Assembly (NCBI GenBank): GCA_002279065.1
Contig: NCKB01000002.1
Coordinates: forward strand, 310,001-374,000
DNA: 64,000 nucleotides
Reading direction: 5' to 3'
Source of the DNA: Lysobacterales bacterium 15-68-25
Lineage (GTDB): Bacteria; Pseudomonadota; Gammaproteobacteria; Xanthomonadales; Rhodanobacteraceae
The translations under genes were made by a program, and so were the position numbers. The notes below the pieces were generated by a model that worked only from the letters and a program-made list of their open reading frames with translations, was not told the DNA's origin and did no database searches. Numbering within the stretch: position 1 is the stretch's first letter; the number at the start of each line of letters is the position of its first letter. Shown one piece after another: positions 1 through 9,424 of this stretch.

Positions 1-289
1 ACGCCGCGGGCAGTGCTTTGCGTTGTGCAGCGATGGCGTGTGGGCGCACCTGTCCGGCGAGGAGCTGGCAGATTTCGCCGGTCGCGCCGATCCGTCCGCC
101 GCCGTGCGCGAGGCTCTCTCGCTGGTGCTGCGGCGGGGTGGGGATCAAGGCGACAATGCTGCCCTCATCGTCGTGCGTGCCTGGCCCGGTCCGTCTCTCC
201 TGCGGCCAAGGCTGCGGCGCGCCTGGTCGATGATTCGTGGTGCGCTCGTCATGCGTGGGCGCGCCGATGCCACCTTTTCCGGTCGATAG
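1..289 (+). CDS. PP2C-family Ser/Thr phosphatase, C-terminal end only
   Basis: The open frame enters the window at base 2 and stops at 287-289, so only about 95 C-terminal residues are visible. The CSDGVW motif followed later by GDNAALIVV matches the last conserved blocks of PPM/PP2C phosphatases, where the Asp residues bind the catalytic metals. PP2C enzymes dephosphorylate Ser/Thr on proteins. The gene lies just upstream of a lipoprotein gene and faces a Ser/Thr kinase and an FHA protein (1203-3424), so it is probably the phosphatase partner of that kinase; this is inference from neighbourhood. The N-terminal two thirds lies outside the window. Confidence 0.75.
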   Translation, partial: RRGQCFALCSDGVWAHLSGEELADFAGRADPSAAVREALSLVLRRGGDQGDNAALIVVRAWPGPSLLRPRLRRAWSMIRGALVMRGRADATFSGR

Positions 290-344
290 GTTTCGTTGCA
301 TGCCGCTGGCCCGAGTCGTCTCACCTACTTGTCATCCATCCCGC

Positions 345-1195
345 ATGGCGGCGCGCCTGCCATGGCTACCCCTGTTGCTGGCGCTCGGCGGTTGCGCCCA
401 GTGGCAGGCCCTGCTGCATCCGCAGCCGAAGGTGGCTCCAGCCCCGGCGCCGGCACCGCCGGCACCGGTGGCCGCCCCTGCGCCCCCCCCGTCGAGTTGC
501 ATTCATTGGCCTGGATCGTGAATCAGCAACTGCAGCACGGTCATTACGAGGATGGCGAGCGTTATCTGCGCCGGTTCCTCGAAGCCCACCCCGACGACCA
601 TGCCGCCGAGGCGCTGCTGCGCCAGCTCACCGACGATCCGCGCCAGCGGCTCGGCCCGCCCGCGCAGGTCCATGTGGTGCAGGCCGGTGAGTCCTTCAGC
701 ACCCTGGCCAAGCGTTATCTCGGTGATGGGGGCGAATTCCTGATCCTGGCCCGCTACAACGGGTCGGACGACCCTTCGCGGCTGTGGGTCGGCCAGAAAG
801 TGAAGCTGCCGAAGGCGCGCGCCGGTGCCGCGTCGGTGGCCATGGCCACAGTGGCGAAGCCGTCCGCCGATCCGGCGACCACGCGCTCGCAGGCGCTGCA
901 GCGCGAGAGCCTGTCGCTGTTGCGGACAGGGCAGGAGACCCTCGCCCTGGCGAAGCTGGAGAGCGCCCTGAAAGAGGACCCGGGCCTTGCTTCGGACACG
1001 GGCGACGCCGGCTCCCTGCGCCAGCAGGTGGTATCCGCCTGCCACGAGCGTGCCATCGTGCTGTATCGCGACCAGAAGCTCGCGCCGGCGATCGCGCTGT
1101 GGGACCGCGTGCTGGAGATCGAGCCGGGTTACGAGCCGGCGATCGCGTACCGCGCGCGGGCGCTCGAGCTGCAGCGTCGCCTCAAGCAGCTCTGA
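345..1195 (+). pseudogene. LysM/TPR lipoprotein interrupted by a frameshift in a C8 tract
   Basis: The frame starting at ATG 345 encodes a lipoprotein signal ending in LGGC (Cys17) and an Ala/Pro-rich linker, but is shifted after the run of eight C at 483-490. The rest of the protein continues in another frame to the stop at 1193-1195. One extra C would join them into a protein of about 283 residues: lipobox, linker, a short helical repeat, a LysM domain (VHVVQAGESF...VKLPK) and C-terminal TPR-like helices. LysM binds peptidoglycan, so the product would be a periplasmic protein anchored to a membrane and touching the wall. The break could be a sequencing error, a true mutation or slippage-based phase variation. 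It lies directly after the PP2C gene and was probably co-transcribed with it. Confidence 0.7.
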
Positions 1196-1202
1196 AGAGG
1201 GG

Positions 1203-2915
1203 TCACTCGCCCGTCGGCGGGCGTGTGCGGGTGGTGGGCGGCTGATGGCCGTGCTCGAGCGCCGCCACCGCCCCGGGGGATCGTTTGGCGCGCGGCGCTA
1301 CCGGGCGCCGCTGCCGCGACTGCAGTGCACCGGCCATCAGGTTGAAGGCGGCGAACAACCGCCCCAGCTCGTCCTGCCGCACCAGCCGGATGCGGTAGCG
1401 CAGGTCGCCCCGTGCCACGCGCAGCATGGCATCGCCGATCAGGGCGAGTGGGCCGAGCAGCCGGCGGAACAGCGCGTAGGCGGCGATCAGCACCGTGACC
1501 AGGGTCACCCCCAGCACCGTGGCGATCACGCCCAGGGTGGTCCGCTGCGCCGCCCGCAGCGGCGTGCGGCTGATGCCCAGGCGCAGGGTGCCGACCTGGG
1601 CCGCCTGGTACTGGATCGGTGCACTGAACAACAGCAGGCCGTCGCCGCCGCCGCGGTCATCGCGGTAGCTGTCGATGTCGCCGCGGTGTGCCAGGGGCGC
1701 GGCGGGAAGGGCCGGCAGGCCGTGGCCGACTTCCTGTGTCTGGGTGCTGGCCACCACCTGGCCGTCGCGGTCGGCGATGGCCAGATAGCGGATCTGGTGG
1801 TTGCGAGCCATATCCTCGACCAGGGCACGCGTGGCCGCGTGGTCGCCCAGCAGCAGGTCCTCGGCCGACTCGCTGGCAACCATCCGACCCAGCGAGCTGC
1901 CGAAGTCCAGCGCCAGGCCGCTCACCGCGCGGCCCTGCATGGCATAGATCGCGATCATCCCGACCAGCAGCACCAGGCTGAGGGTGACACCGAGCAGGGC
2001 CGACCAGCGCAGTCGCAGCGACACGATGCGCCCGACCAGGGGCTGCTCGTGCAGGCGCTCATACTCGCGCTTGGCCAGCTGCAGGTCGGCCACCACCTCG
2101 CTGCCGCGCTGGTAGCGGGCGGCCGCGTCCGGCGCCAGCAAGGTGTGCACGATGTCGATCAGGATCGACGGCGCCGCCACGTCCATCGGCTCCAGCGGCG
2201 GCAGTGGCGTCTGCTGGCGCTCCTCGATCAGTCGCAGTACGTCCTCGGTCTCGTTCCAGGGCAGGCGGCCTGCCAGCATCCAGTACAACACCACCCCGAG
2301 CGAATACAGGTCACTGCGCGCATCGGTGGGTTCGCCGCGCAGGTGCTCCGGAGCCATGTAGGCCGGGGTGCCGCCGACCTCGGTGCGCGGGCCGCCGGTG
2401 TTGCGCTGCGCGCCGCGCCGCTCGGCGATGCCGAAGTCGGCGATCTTGGCGTGGCGCCAGCCGTCGGCCAGCATGATGTTCTCCGGCTTGATGTCGTGGT
2501 GCACGACGCCGTGGGCATGCGCGTAATCCAGCGCCGAGGCCATCTGGATCGCCAGCTCGATCACCGTGGGCAGCGCCGGCAAGCCGTCCCGTGCGGCGCG
2601 GCTGGCCAGGGTGTCGCCGGACAGCCGCTCCATCGCGATGTAGGGGCGGCCATCGTCGGTCTGCCCGGCGTCGAACAGGGTGACGATGTGCGGATGGCTC
2701 AGGTGGCCGGCGGCGCGTGCCTCGACCAGGAAGCGGCGCCGGTAACCCTCGTCCGCCGCCACGCCGGCGTGCAGGCACTTGATGGCGACCTCGCGCTCGA
2801 TCTGCGGGTCGTAGCCAGCGTAGACCACGGCCATCGCGCCGGTGCCGAGCACGCCTTCGATGCGGTAGCGGCCCAGCATCTTCGGCCGCTGCGGATCGCG
2901 TACGGCCGATAGCAT
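1203..2915 (-). CDS. Membrane Ser/Thr protein kinase with periplasmic loop and HAMP domain
   Basis: The ATG at 2915 overlaps the FHA gene stop by one base (TGATG) and gives 570 residues. Residues 15-275 are a Hanks-type kinase: glycine loop GTGAMAV, Lys46 in VAIK, Glu65 of helix C, HHDIKPEN around 139-146, DFG at 160-162 and APE at 188-190. The usual HRD arginine is His140. A hydrophobic segment at about 304-325 leads to a loop of about 130 residues predicted periplasmic, a second segment at 462-482 and a HAMP domain at about 484-535. HAMP normally passes a signal to a C-terminal output domain, but here the kinase is N-terminal. It likely phosphorylates Thr residues recognised by the adjacent FHA protein, with the PP2C enzyme as opponent; substrates are unknown. 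Confidence 0.9.
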   Translation of the reverse strand: MLSAVRDPQRPKMLGRYRIEGVLGTGAMAVVYAGYDPQIEREVAIKCLHAGVAADEGYRRRFLVEARAAGHLSHPHIVTLFDAGQTDDGRPYIAMERLSGDTLASRAARDGLPALPTVIELAIQMASALDYAHAHGVVHHDIKPENIMLADGWRHAKIADFGIAERRGAQRNTGGPRTEVGGTPAYMAPEHLRGEPTDARSDLYSLGVVLYWMLAGRLPWNETEDVLRLIEERQQTPLPPLEPMDVAAPSILIDIVHTLLAPDAAARYQRGSEVVADLQLAKREYERLHEQPLVGRIVSLRLRWSALLGVTLSLVLLVGMIAIYAMQGRAVSGLALDFGSSLGRMVASESAEDLLLGDHAATRALVEDMARNHQIRYLAIADRDGQVVASTQTQEVGHGLPALPAAPLAHRGDIDSYRDDRGGGDGLLLFSAPIQYQAAQVGTLRLGISRTPLRAAQRTTLGVIATVLGVTLVTVLIAAYALFRRLLGPLALIGDAMLRVARGDLRYRIRLVRQDELGRLFAAFNLMAGALQSRQRRPVAPRAKRSPGAVAALEHGHQPPTTRTRPPTGE

Positions 2916-3424
2916 CAGTGCAACCACCAGGCCAGGGCGCCGAGGCTGGCGAGCAGCAGGGCGGCCGCGACGATCCACGGGGTACGGCCGAACCGCCCGA
3001 CGCCGCCCTCCCGGGTGAGGAAGACGAACTCCGTCTGTCCAAGCCGGATGCGGTCGCCATGGCGCAGGATCGCCTCGTGGACCCGGCGACCGTTGACGAA
3101 CACGCCGTTGGTCGACAGCGTGTTCATGATCACGTAATGGCCTTGCTGGTTGATCAGCCAGGCATGCGAGGCGGAGACGCTGGGGTCGTCCAGCACGATG
3201 TCGTTGTCGCTGCGCCGGCCGATCGTCTGCTTGCCGGTACGCAGCGGGAAGCGCAGCTTGTCGAAGCCCTGCCCGCGGCCGGCCAGCACCGGCTGGGCCA
3301 CGCTGGCGCGCTCCTCGACCGGCGGCGAGAACGCTACCGCGTACTCGCGAAGTTCCTCGGCGGTGAACAGCCGTGTGCCTTGCGTGCCGGAGAGGCGGCG
3401 GTGGTTGGGAGCGGGTCCGTTCAT
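2915..3424 (-). CDS. FHA-domain membrane protein
   Basis: 169 residues from ATG 3424; a longer in-frame extension to 3553 exists but looks non-coding. The central part is a forkhead-associated domain with the canonical IGRRSDNDIV, the SxxH motif in SVSASH and STNG motif (LSTNGVFVNGR), which bind phosphothreonine peptides. A C-terminal hydrophobic stretch (IVAAALLLASLGALAWW) is a membrane anchor, leaving the FHA domain in the cytoplasm. It is translationally coupled to the kinase, so it probably docks the phosphorylated kinase or its substrate at the inner membrane. Confidence 0.88.
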   Translation of the reverse strand: MNGPAPNHRRLSGTQGTRLFTAEELREYAVAFSPPVEERASVAQPVLAGRGQGFDKLRFPLRTGKQTIGRRSDNDIVLDDPSVSASHAWLINQQGHYVIMNTLSTNGVFVNGRRVHEAILRHGDRIRLGQTEFVFLTREGGVGRFGRTPWIVAAALLLASLGALAWWLH

Positions 3425-3568
3425 GCGTAAGCGAGCGCCTTGCGAAGGTGAAAAGGGCTTCCTGCCGATGGATATCTTCCGCGCCGTCCTGTGACGGATC
3501 CTTGAGGTAGAACTTGAGCAAGTTGCGCGAAGTGCCGGCGTGACGGCCGGCACAGTCCTGGCAGTCGG

Positions 3569-4735
3569 TCAGGACAGGAAGGCGCCGATGACGTCGTTGA
3601 GGAAGCGCTGGCCCAGCGGCGTGGTGGCCAGTCGGGCCGGATCGTCGATCAGCCAGCCGCGCCCGCGGGCATGAGCGAGGGGGGCGGCGATGCGCTCGAG
3701 CGGCAGGCCGGTGAAGGCGGCGAACTCGTCCATCGGCACGCCGTCGATCAGCCGGAGCGCATTGAGCATGTATTCGAACGGTAGCTCGTCGGCGGCGACC
3801 GGGTTGTCGCCGCCGAGGCGCGATGGCCGGCCGGCCGCCTCCAGATAAGTGCGCGGCAGGCGGTTCTTCCAGCGCCGGTGTACCTGCCCGGCCGCCAGGT
3901 CGGTCAGCTTGCCGTGGGCGCCGGCACCGATGCCCAGGTAGTCGCCGAAACGCCAGTAGTTGAGGTTGTGCGTGCAGCGCCGGCCGGGTCGGGCATAGGC
4001 GGAGATTTCGTACTGGCTATAGCCCGCGTCGGCGAGCGCGGCCTCGCAGGCCTCCTGCATCGCCCAGGCGTGGTCGTCGTCCGGCAGCGGGGGCGGATTG
4101 GCGGCGAAGGCAGTGTTCGGCTCGAGCGTGAGCTGGTAGTGCGAGATGTGCGTGGGCGAGAGCGCCACGGCGCGCGCCACGTCGGCCAGCGCGCCGTCCA
4201 GCGTCTGCTCCGGCAGGGCGTACATCAGGTCGAGGTTGATGTTGGTGTAGCCGGCGTCCTGCGCCGATTTCACTGCCGCCTCGGCCTCCCCGGCCGAGTG
4301 GATGCGGCCGAGCCGCCTCAGCTTGTCGTCGTCGAAGCTCTGGATGCCGAAGGACAGCCGGTTGACCCCGGCGGCGAGGTAGCCGTCGAAGCGGCCGTGC
4401 TCGACGGTGCCCGGGTTGGTCTCCAGCGTGATCTCGGCGTGCTCGACGAACGGCAGTCGCGCGCGGGCGCCATCGAGGAAACGGGCGATCAGCTCCGGCG
4501 CGAACAGGCTGGGCGTGCCGCCGCCGAAGAACACGCTGACGATCGGGCGCCCGTGCAGCGCGGTGCCGAAGTCCGCCAGGTCGGCGTCGAGGTCGGCCAG
4601 CAACGCGTCGACGTAGTCGGCGTAGGGCGGCGGGGCGTCGCGTAGGCCGTGCGAGTTGAAGTCGCAGTACGGGCACTTCTTCACGCACCACGGCATGTGC
4701 ACGTACAGCGCCAGCGGCGGAGCAGCCAGGGCCAT
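3569..4735 (-). CDS. hemW: HemW-type radical SAM heme chaperone
   Basis: 388 residues from ATG 4735. The N-terminus contains the HemW cluster motif CVKKCPYC (CxxxCxxC with a Phe-Asn after it), followed by FGGGTPSL, which binds S-adenosylmethionine. HemW was long annotated as an oxygen-independent coproporphyrinogen oxidase but is a heme-trafficking chaperone; the extra Cys immediately following CxxC in true HemN (CxxxCxxCxC) is absent here. It is followed upstream by rdgB with one base between stop and start, so the two are coupled. The C-terminal HemN_C domain is complete. Confidence 0.92.
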   Translation of the reverse strand: MALAAPPLALYVHMPWCVKKCPYCDFNSHGLRDAPPPYADYVDALLADLDADLADFGTALHGRPIVSVFFGGGTPSLFAPELIARFLDGARARLPFVEHAEITLETNPGTVEHGRFDGYLAAGVNRLSFGIQSFDDDKLRRLGRIHSAGEAEAAVKSAQDAGYTNINLDLMYALPEQTLDGALADVARAVALSPTHISHYQLTLEPNTAFAANPPPLPDDDHAWAMQEACEAALADAGYSQYEISAYARPGRRCTHNLNYWRFGDYLGIGAGAHGKLTDLAAGQVHRRWKNRLPRTYLEAAGRPSRLGGDNPVAADELPFEYMLNALRLIDGVPMDEFAAFTGLPLERIAAPLAHARGRGWLIDDPARLATTPLGQRFLNDVIGAFLS

Positions 4736-4736
4736 G

Positions 4737-5336
4737 TCAGGCGGCGAGGTCGCCCAGGCGCGCACGCAGCTGGGCCAGTGCCTGGCCACGGTGGCTGATG
4801 CGGTTCTTCAGCGCCTTGTCCAGCTCCGCGGCGGCCAGTTCGTGGCCATCCGGCAGGAACAGCGGGTCGTAACCGAAGCCGCCCTCGCCGCGCGGCGCGT
4901 GCAGCACGCGGCCGTGCCAGCGGCCTTCGGCGACCAGCGGGGCCGGATCGTCGGCATGGCGCAGCAGCACCAGCACGCAGATGAAAAACGCGCGGCGCTC
5001 GGCTTCCGGTCGCCCGTCCAGCTCGCGCAGCAGCCTGGCGTTGTTTGCCGTGCTGTCGCCATGGCCGCCGGCATAGCGTGCCGAGTACAGGCCGGGGGAG
5101 CCGCCGAGCGCGTCTACGCACAGGCCCGAGTCGTCGGCCAGCGCGGGCAGGCCGGTCACCCGCGCCGCGTGACGGGCCTTCAGCAGGGCGTTCTCGACGA
5201 AGGTGAGGCCGGTTTCCTCGACATCCTCCACGCCGAGTTCCCCCTGCGTGATGACCTGGAAAGCGGCATCGGCGAGCAGGTGGCCGAACTCGGCGAGCTT
5301 GCCGCGGTTGCCGCTGGCCAGGACGATGCGGCCCAT
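4737..5336 (-). CDS. rdgB: XTP/dITP pyrophosphatase (RdgB/HAM1)
   Basis: 199 residues, the normal size. It begins with LASGNRGKLAEF, the substrate-binding SxNxxK motif, and carries the catalytic block ADDSGLCVDAL and the GFGYDPLF motif near 150. The enzyme hydrolyses dITP, XTP and ITP to monophosphates, keeping deaminated purines out of DNA and RNA. It sits between rph and hemW in a minus-strand operon with almost no spacers, an order common in gammaproteobacteria. Confidence 0.96.
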   Translation of the reverse strand: MGRIVLASGNRGKLAEFGHLLADAAFQVITQGELGVEDVEETGLTFVENALLKARHAARVTGLPALADDSGLCVDALGGSPGLYSARYAGGHGDSTANNARLLRELDGRPEAERRAFFICVLVLLRHADDPAPLVAEGRWHGRVLHAPRGEGGFGYDPLFLPDGHELAAAELDKALKNRISHRGQALAQLRARLGDLAA

Positions 5337-5339
5337 CGC

Positions 5340-6071
5340 TCAGCCCTCGGCCAACGCGGCGCGCTGGGCGGCGACCAGCGCGCCGACACCTTTCTCGGCC
5401 AGCGCCAGCAGCGCGTCCATCTCGTCGCGGCGGAACGCATGGCCTTCGGCGGTGCCCTGCACCTCGATGAAGCCGCCGCCGTCGTTCATCACCACGTTCA
5501 TGTCGGTGTCGCAGTCCGAATCCTCGGCGTAGTCGAGGTCGAGCACCGGCAGGCCCTTGTAGATGCCCACCGACACCGCGGCCACCGCGCCGATGATCGG
5601 ATTGCGCTTGAGGTTTTCGCGCTTCATCAGGTGATTCACTGCGTCCACCAGCGCCACGTAGCCGCCGGTGATCGCCGCCGTGCGGGTGCCGCCGTCGGCC
5701 TGGATCACGTCGCAGTCCAAGGTGATCACGCGCTCGCCCAGCGCCTGGCGGTTGACGCAGGCGCGCAGGCTGCGGCCGATCAGCCGCTGGATCTCCATCG
5801 TGCGCCCGCCCTGGCCACCCTTGGCCGCCTCGCGCTGCATGCGGGTGTGGGTGGCGCGCGGCAGCATGCCGTACTCGGCGGTGACCCAGCCCTCGCCCTT
5901 GCCGCGCAGCCACGGCGGCACGCGGTCCTCGATGCTGGCGGTGCACAGCACGCGGGTGTCGCCGAAGCTCACCAGCACCGAGCCTTCGGCGTGGCGGGTG
6001 AAGCGGCGTTCGATGGCGATCGGGCGCAGCTGGTCGCTGGCGCGGCCGCTGGGGCGGCTGATGGTTTGCAT
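5340..6071 (-). CDS. rph: Ribonuclease PH
   Basis: 243 residues starting at ATG 6071 (family about 238-240), beginning [10 protein letters not shown]. The phosphate-binding [10 protein letters not shown] block, the [18 protein letters not shown] segment and the metal-binding acidic cluster [15 protein letters not shown] are all present. RNase PH is a phosphorolytic 3'-5' exoribonuclease that trims tRNA precursors. It leads the minus-strand operon rph-rdgB-hemW and is divergent from yicC with an 81-base spacer that must hold both promoters. Confidence 0.96.
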   Translation of the reverse strand: MQTISRPSGRASDQLRPIAIERRFTRHAEGSVLVSFGDTRVLCTASIEDRVPPWLRGKGEGWVTAEYGMLPRATHTRMQREAAKGGQGGRTMEIQRLIGRSLRACVNRQALGERVITLDCDVIQADGGTRTAAITGGYVALVDAVNHLMKRENLKRNPIIGAVAAVSVGIYKGLPVLDLDYAEDSDCDTDMNVVMNDGGGFIEVQGTAEGHAFRRDEMDALLALAEKGVGALVAAQRAALAEG

Positions 6072-6152
6072 GGGTCGGGGAGCCTGATTGGGCAGGGCAG
6101 GGCGGGAAAGTTTACCATTGCGCTCTTTATCGGCATCTCCGCAAGGGTTTCC

Positions 6153-7013
6153 ATGATCCGCAGCATGACTGCCTACGCCTCGGCCGAGCTGGCGGGCCCC
6201 ACCGGGACGCTCAGTTGCGAGCTGCGCACGGTCAACCATCGCTACCTGGAGATCAGCCCACGGCTGCCGGAGGAGCTGCGCGGCTTCGAACCGCTGCTGC
6301 GCGAGCGGATCGCGGCCCGTCTCTCCCGCGGCAAGCTCGATCTCACCGTGCGCCTGCGTGGCGAGGACCGCAATGACGCGCTGCAGCTCAACGAGGGCAT
6401 GCTGGCGCGTCTGACCGAACTGGCCCGTGAGCTGCAGCCGCGCTTTCCGACCATGCAGGTGGAGTTCACCGAATTGCTGCGTTTCCCCGGCCTGCTCGAC
6501 CGGGCCGAGGTGGACAGCGACGCATTGCAGGCCGCGCTGTCTGCCGTGCTCGACCGCGCGCTGGACGCCCTGGCTGCGACCCGTGAGCGCGAAGGCGCCA
6601 AGACCGCCGACATGCTGCGCGAGCGGCTGGATGCGATCGAGCGCGTGGTCGCCGACGTGCGTGGCTGGATGCCGGACATCCGTACCGCACTGCGCGCCCG
6701 GCTGGAAGCCCGGCTGGCCGACCTCAAGCAGCCGGCCGATCCGGGGCGGCTGGAGCAGGAGCTGGTGTTGCAGATCACCCGCGCCGATGTCGACGAGGAA
6801 CTGGATCGGCTCACCACCCACATCGCCGAGGCCCGCCGCGTGCTGGGCCTGGCCGAGCCGGTGGGGCGGCGGCTGGACTTCCTGATGCAGGAGTTCAACC
6901 GCGAAGCCAACACGCTGGGCTCCAAGTCGGTGGACGCGCGCAGCACCAATGCGGCGGTGGAGCTGAAGGTGCTGATCGAACAGATGCGCGAACAGGTGCA
7001 GAACATCGAATGA
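6153..7013 (+). CDS. yicC: YicC-family endoribonuclease
   Basis: 286 residues from ATG 6153. It starts with the family signature MIRSMTAYA and [13 protein letters not shown] and ends with the DUF1732 C-terminal block containing the [17 protein letters not shown] motif. YicC proteins are conserved bacterial endoribonucleases; the Escherichia coli member affects small-RNA stability. The stop overlaps the gmk start by four bases (ATGA), so they form a coupled pair. Confidence 0.95.
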   Translation: MIRSMTAYASAELAGPTGTLSCELRTVNHRYLEISPRLPEELRGFEPLLRERIAARLSRGKLDLTVRLRGEDRNDALQLNEGMLARLTELARELQPRFPTMQVEFTELLRFPGLLDRAEVDSDALQAALSAVLDRALDALAATREREGAKTADMLRERLDAIERVVADVRGWMPDIRTALRARLEARLADLKQPADPGRLEQELVLQITRADVDEELDRLTTHIAEARRVLGLAEPVGRRLDFLMQEFNREANTLGSKSVDARSTNAAVELKVLIEQMREQVQNIE

Positions 7014-7636
7014 GCATGCCGGCGGCAGGAACCCTCTTCGTGGTGGCCGCGCCGTCGGGTGCGGGCAAGTCGACCCTGGTCAATGCGCTGCTGGAGCGCG
7101 AGCCGGCGATCTCGCTGTCGATCTCGCACACCACCCGGCCGCCGCGGCCGGGCGAGCAGTACGGCCGCCATTACTACTTCGTCGAGCGCGCCGAGTTCGA
7201 GCGCGAGGTGGCCGAGGGCATCTTCCTCGAGCATGCCGAGGTGCACGGCAATCTCTACGGTACCTCGCGCACCACGGTCGACGGCCTGCTGGCGCAGTCG
7301 CGCGACGTGCTGCTGGAGATCGACTGGCAGGGCGCGCGGCAGATCCGTGCCGCCAAGGCCGACTGCGTGAGCGTGTTCATCCTGCCGCCGTCGCGCACCG
7401 AGCTGGAGCGCCGTCTGCGCGGTCGCGGTTCGGACGCACCGGAGGTGATCGAGCGGCGCCTGCACAACTCGCGCGAGGAGATCGCCCACGCGCACGAGTT
7501 CGACTACATCGTGGTCAACGACCGCTTCGAGGATGCGCTGGACGACCTGCAGGCGATCGTGCGCGCGGTGCGTCTGCGCAGTCGGCTGCAGTGGGCGCGG
7601 CACGAGGCGCTGATCGAGGCCCTGCTGGCGCCCTGA
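7010..7636 (+). CDS. gmk: Guanylate kinase
   Basis: 208 residues, the usual length. The P-loop APSGAGKST at 14-22, the GMP-binding block [13 protein letters not shown] and the YGTSR motif are intact. It converts GMP to GDP using ATP, feeding GTP and (p)ppGpp synthesis. In E. coli gmk is followed by rpoZ and spoT; here the mla genes lie between gmk and rpoZ. Confidence 0.97.
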   Translation: MSMPAAGTLFVVAAPSGAGKSTLVNALLEREPAISLSISHTTRPPRPGEQYGRHYYFVERAEFEREVAEGIFLEHAEVHGNLYGTSRTTVDGLLAQSRDVLLEIDWQGARQIRAAKADCVSVFILPPSRTELERRLRGRGSDAPEVIERRLHNSREEIAHAHEFDYIVVNDRFEDALDDLQAIVRAVRLRSRLQWARHEALIEALLAP

Positions 7637-7777
7637 GCCGCGAGCCGGGCACCCGTCGAAAAATTCCGCAGCAGCACGAACTTGCGTCGCTTTCCACGGT
7701 CTGCAGCGGACCTCCGGGCGATGGCGCAGCCGTCCCGCTTCGGCTACCTTGTCCCTCTTTCGTCGCGCGCTCTCCCG

Positions 7778-8614
7778 ATGACCGATCCCGCAAGTCCGTC
7801 CACTGATGCCGAACCGCTGGTGCGCGTCCGCGGCCTGACCACGGTGCTCAACGGCAAGACCATTTTCGATGCGCTGGACATGGACATCCCGCGTGGCCGC
7901 ATCACCGCCATCATGGGGCCCAGCGGCACCGGCAAGACCACCCTGCTCAAGCACATCACCGGCCAGATGACCGGCGACGCCGGGCAGGTCTGGGTCGACG
8001 GACAGGAGGTCGGCGGGCTGTCGCGCAACGAGCTGTTCAAGCTGCGCGAGCAGATCGGCTACCTGTTCCAGAACTCGGCGCTGCTGACCGACTTCGACGT
8101 GTTCGAGAACGTCGCCTTCCCGCTGCGCCAGCACACCGACCTGCCGGAAGAACTGATCCGCAACGTGGTGCTGCTGAAGCTGCAGGCGGTGGGTCTGCGT
8201 GGCGCGGCGGCGCTGATGCCAAGCGAGCTCTCCGGCGGCATGGCGCGGCGCGTGGCGCTGGCGCGGGCGATCGTGTTCGACCCGATGCTGATCCTCTACG
8301 ACGAGCCGTTCGTCGGCCTGGATCCGATCGCGCTGAACCAGGTGCTGAAACTGATCCGCACGCTCAACGACACGCTCGGCATCACCAGCGTGCTGGTGGC
8401 GCACGAGTTGGACGCGATCAAGCAGGTCGCCGACCACGTCTACCTGATCGCCAACGGCAAGGTGGTGGCGCAGGGCGATCCGAAGACGATCGCCGACGAC
8501 GGCTCGCCGTGGACGCGGCAGTTCTTCGGCGGCGAGGCCGATGGCCCGGTGCCGTTCCAGTATCCGGCCGGCGACTACGCCCAGTCGCTGGGCTTTTCGC
8601 GGAGCCAGGCATGA
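7778..8614 (+). CDS. mlaF: MlaF, ATPase of the Mla phospholipid transporter
   Basis: 278 residues using ATG 7778; an in-frame extension to 7682 is less likely because the family starts close to the first beta strand. Walker A GPSGTGKTT, signature LSGGM and Walker B LILYDEPFVGLDP are complete, and the sequence resembles MlaF rather than general lipid exporters. MlaF drives the MlaFEDB inner-membrane complex that moves phospholipids between the inner membrane and periplasmic MlaC. Its stop overlaps the mlaE start (ATGA). Confidence 0.94.
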   Translation: MTDPASPSTDAEPLVRVRGLTTVLNGKTIFDALDMDIPRGRITAIMGPSGTGKTTLLKHITGQMTGDAGQVWVDGQEVGGLSRNELFKLREQIGYLFQNSALLTDFDVFENVAFPLRQHTDLPEELIRNVVLLKLQAVGLRGAAALMPSELSGGMARRVALARAIVFDPMLILYDEPFVGLDPIALNQVLKLIRTLNDTLGITSVLVAHELDAIKQVADHVYLIANGKVVAQGDPKTIADDGSPWTRQFFGGEADGPVPFQYPAGDYAQSLGFSRSQA

Positions 8615-9381
8615 GCGCGCAGACCCAACGCAACGTGGTGACCGAGGCGCTCGCGCAGATCGGCAACTGCGGCCTGTTCCTGCTGACCATCCTCAAGTCG
8701 GTGCCGCGCAGTTTCCGCTACGGCCGCGAGACGGTACGCCAGCTGTGGTTCGTCGGCGCGATGAGCCTGACCATCATCATGACCTGCGGCCTGTTCGTCG
8801 GCATGGTGCTGGGGCTGCAGCTTTACTACGTGCTGTCGATCTTCGGCGGTACCGCCGCCAGCGGCACAGTAGTGGCGATCGCGATCTACCGCGAACTGGG
8901 CCCGGTGGTCACCGCGCTGCTGTTCGCCGGGCGCGCCGGCACGTCGATCACCGCCGAGATCGGCCTGATGCGCGCCACCGACCAGATCGCCGCGATGGAG
9001 ATGATGGCGGTCGATCCGATTGCCTACGTTGTGGCGCCGCGCTTCCTCGCCGGCCTCGTCGCCATGCCGCTGCTGTGCAGCGTGTTCTGCGCGCTGGGCG
9101 TGTTCGGCGGCCACCTGGTCGGGGTGACCTGGCTGGGCATCGACAACGGCACCTTCTGGTCGAACATGACCGCCAACGTCGACGTCTGGAAGGACGTGGT
9201 CAACGGCGTGATCTACAAGAGCGTGGCGTTCGGCGCCGTGGTCTCGCTGATCGCCGTGTTCCAGGGCTACACCACGCCGCCGACCAGCGAGGGCGTGGCC
9301 TATGCCACCACCCGCACCGTGGTCGCCTCGTCCATCGCCATCCTGGCGCTGGACTTCGTGCTCACCGCCTTCCTGATGTGA
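8611..9381 (+). CDS. mlaE: MlaE, permease of the Mla phospholipid transporter
   Basis: 256 residues from ATG 8611, which overlaps the mlaF stop. It has the MlaE/YrbE fold: an amphipathic N-terminal helix and about five to six membrane helices, with the conserved AIYRELGPVVTALLFAGRAG segment (first half visible as ELGPV) and MRATDQIAAMEMM coupling helix. It forms the transmembrane channel of the MlaFEDB complex. A 43-base gap separates it from mlaD. Confidence 0.94.
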   Translation: MSAQTQRNVVTEALAQIGNCGLFLLTILKSVPRSFRYGRETVRQLWFVGAMSLTIIMTCGLFVGMVLGLQLYYVLSIFGGTAASGTVVAIAIYRELGPVVTALLFAGRAGTSITAEIGLMRATDQIAAMEMMAVDPIAYVVAPRFLAGLVAMPLLCSVFCALGVFGGHLVGVTWLGIDNGTFWSNMTANVDVWKDVVNGVIYKSVAFGAVVSLIAVFQGYTTPPTSEGVAYATTRTVVASSIAILALDFVLTAFLM

Positions 9382-9424
9382 CTTCCGTGATTTCTTCCGT
9401 CTCTTCCGCTTCGAGGATCGTGCC

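Noticed and set aside
2916-3521. N-terminal extension of the kinase frame up to 3521
   Set aside because: It overlaps the FHA gene in another frame and has the composition of an antisense shadow; the kinase begins at 2915.
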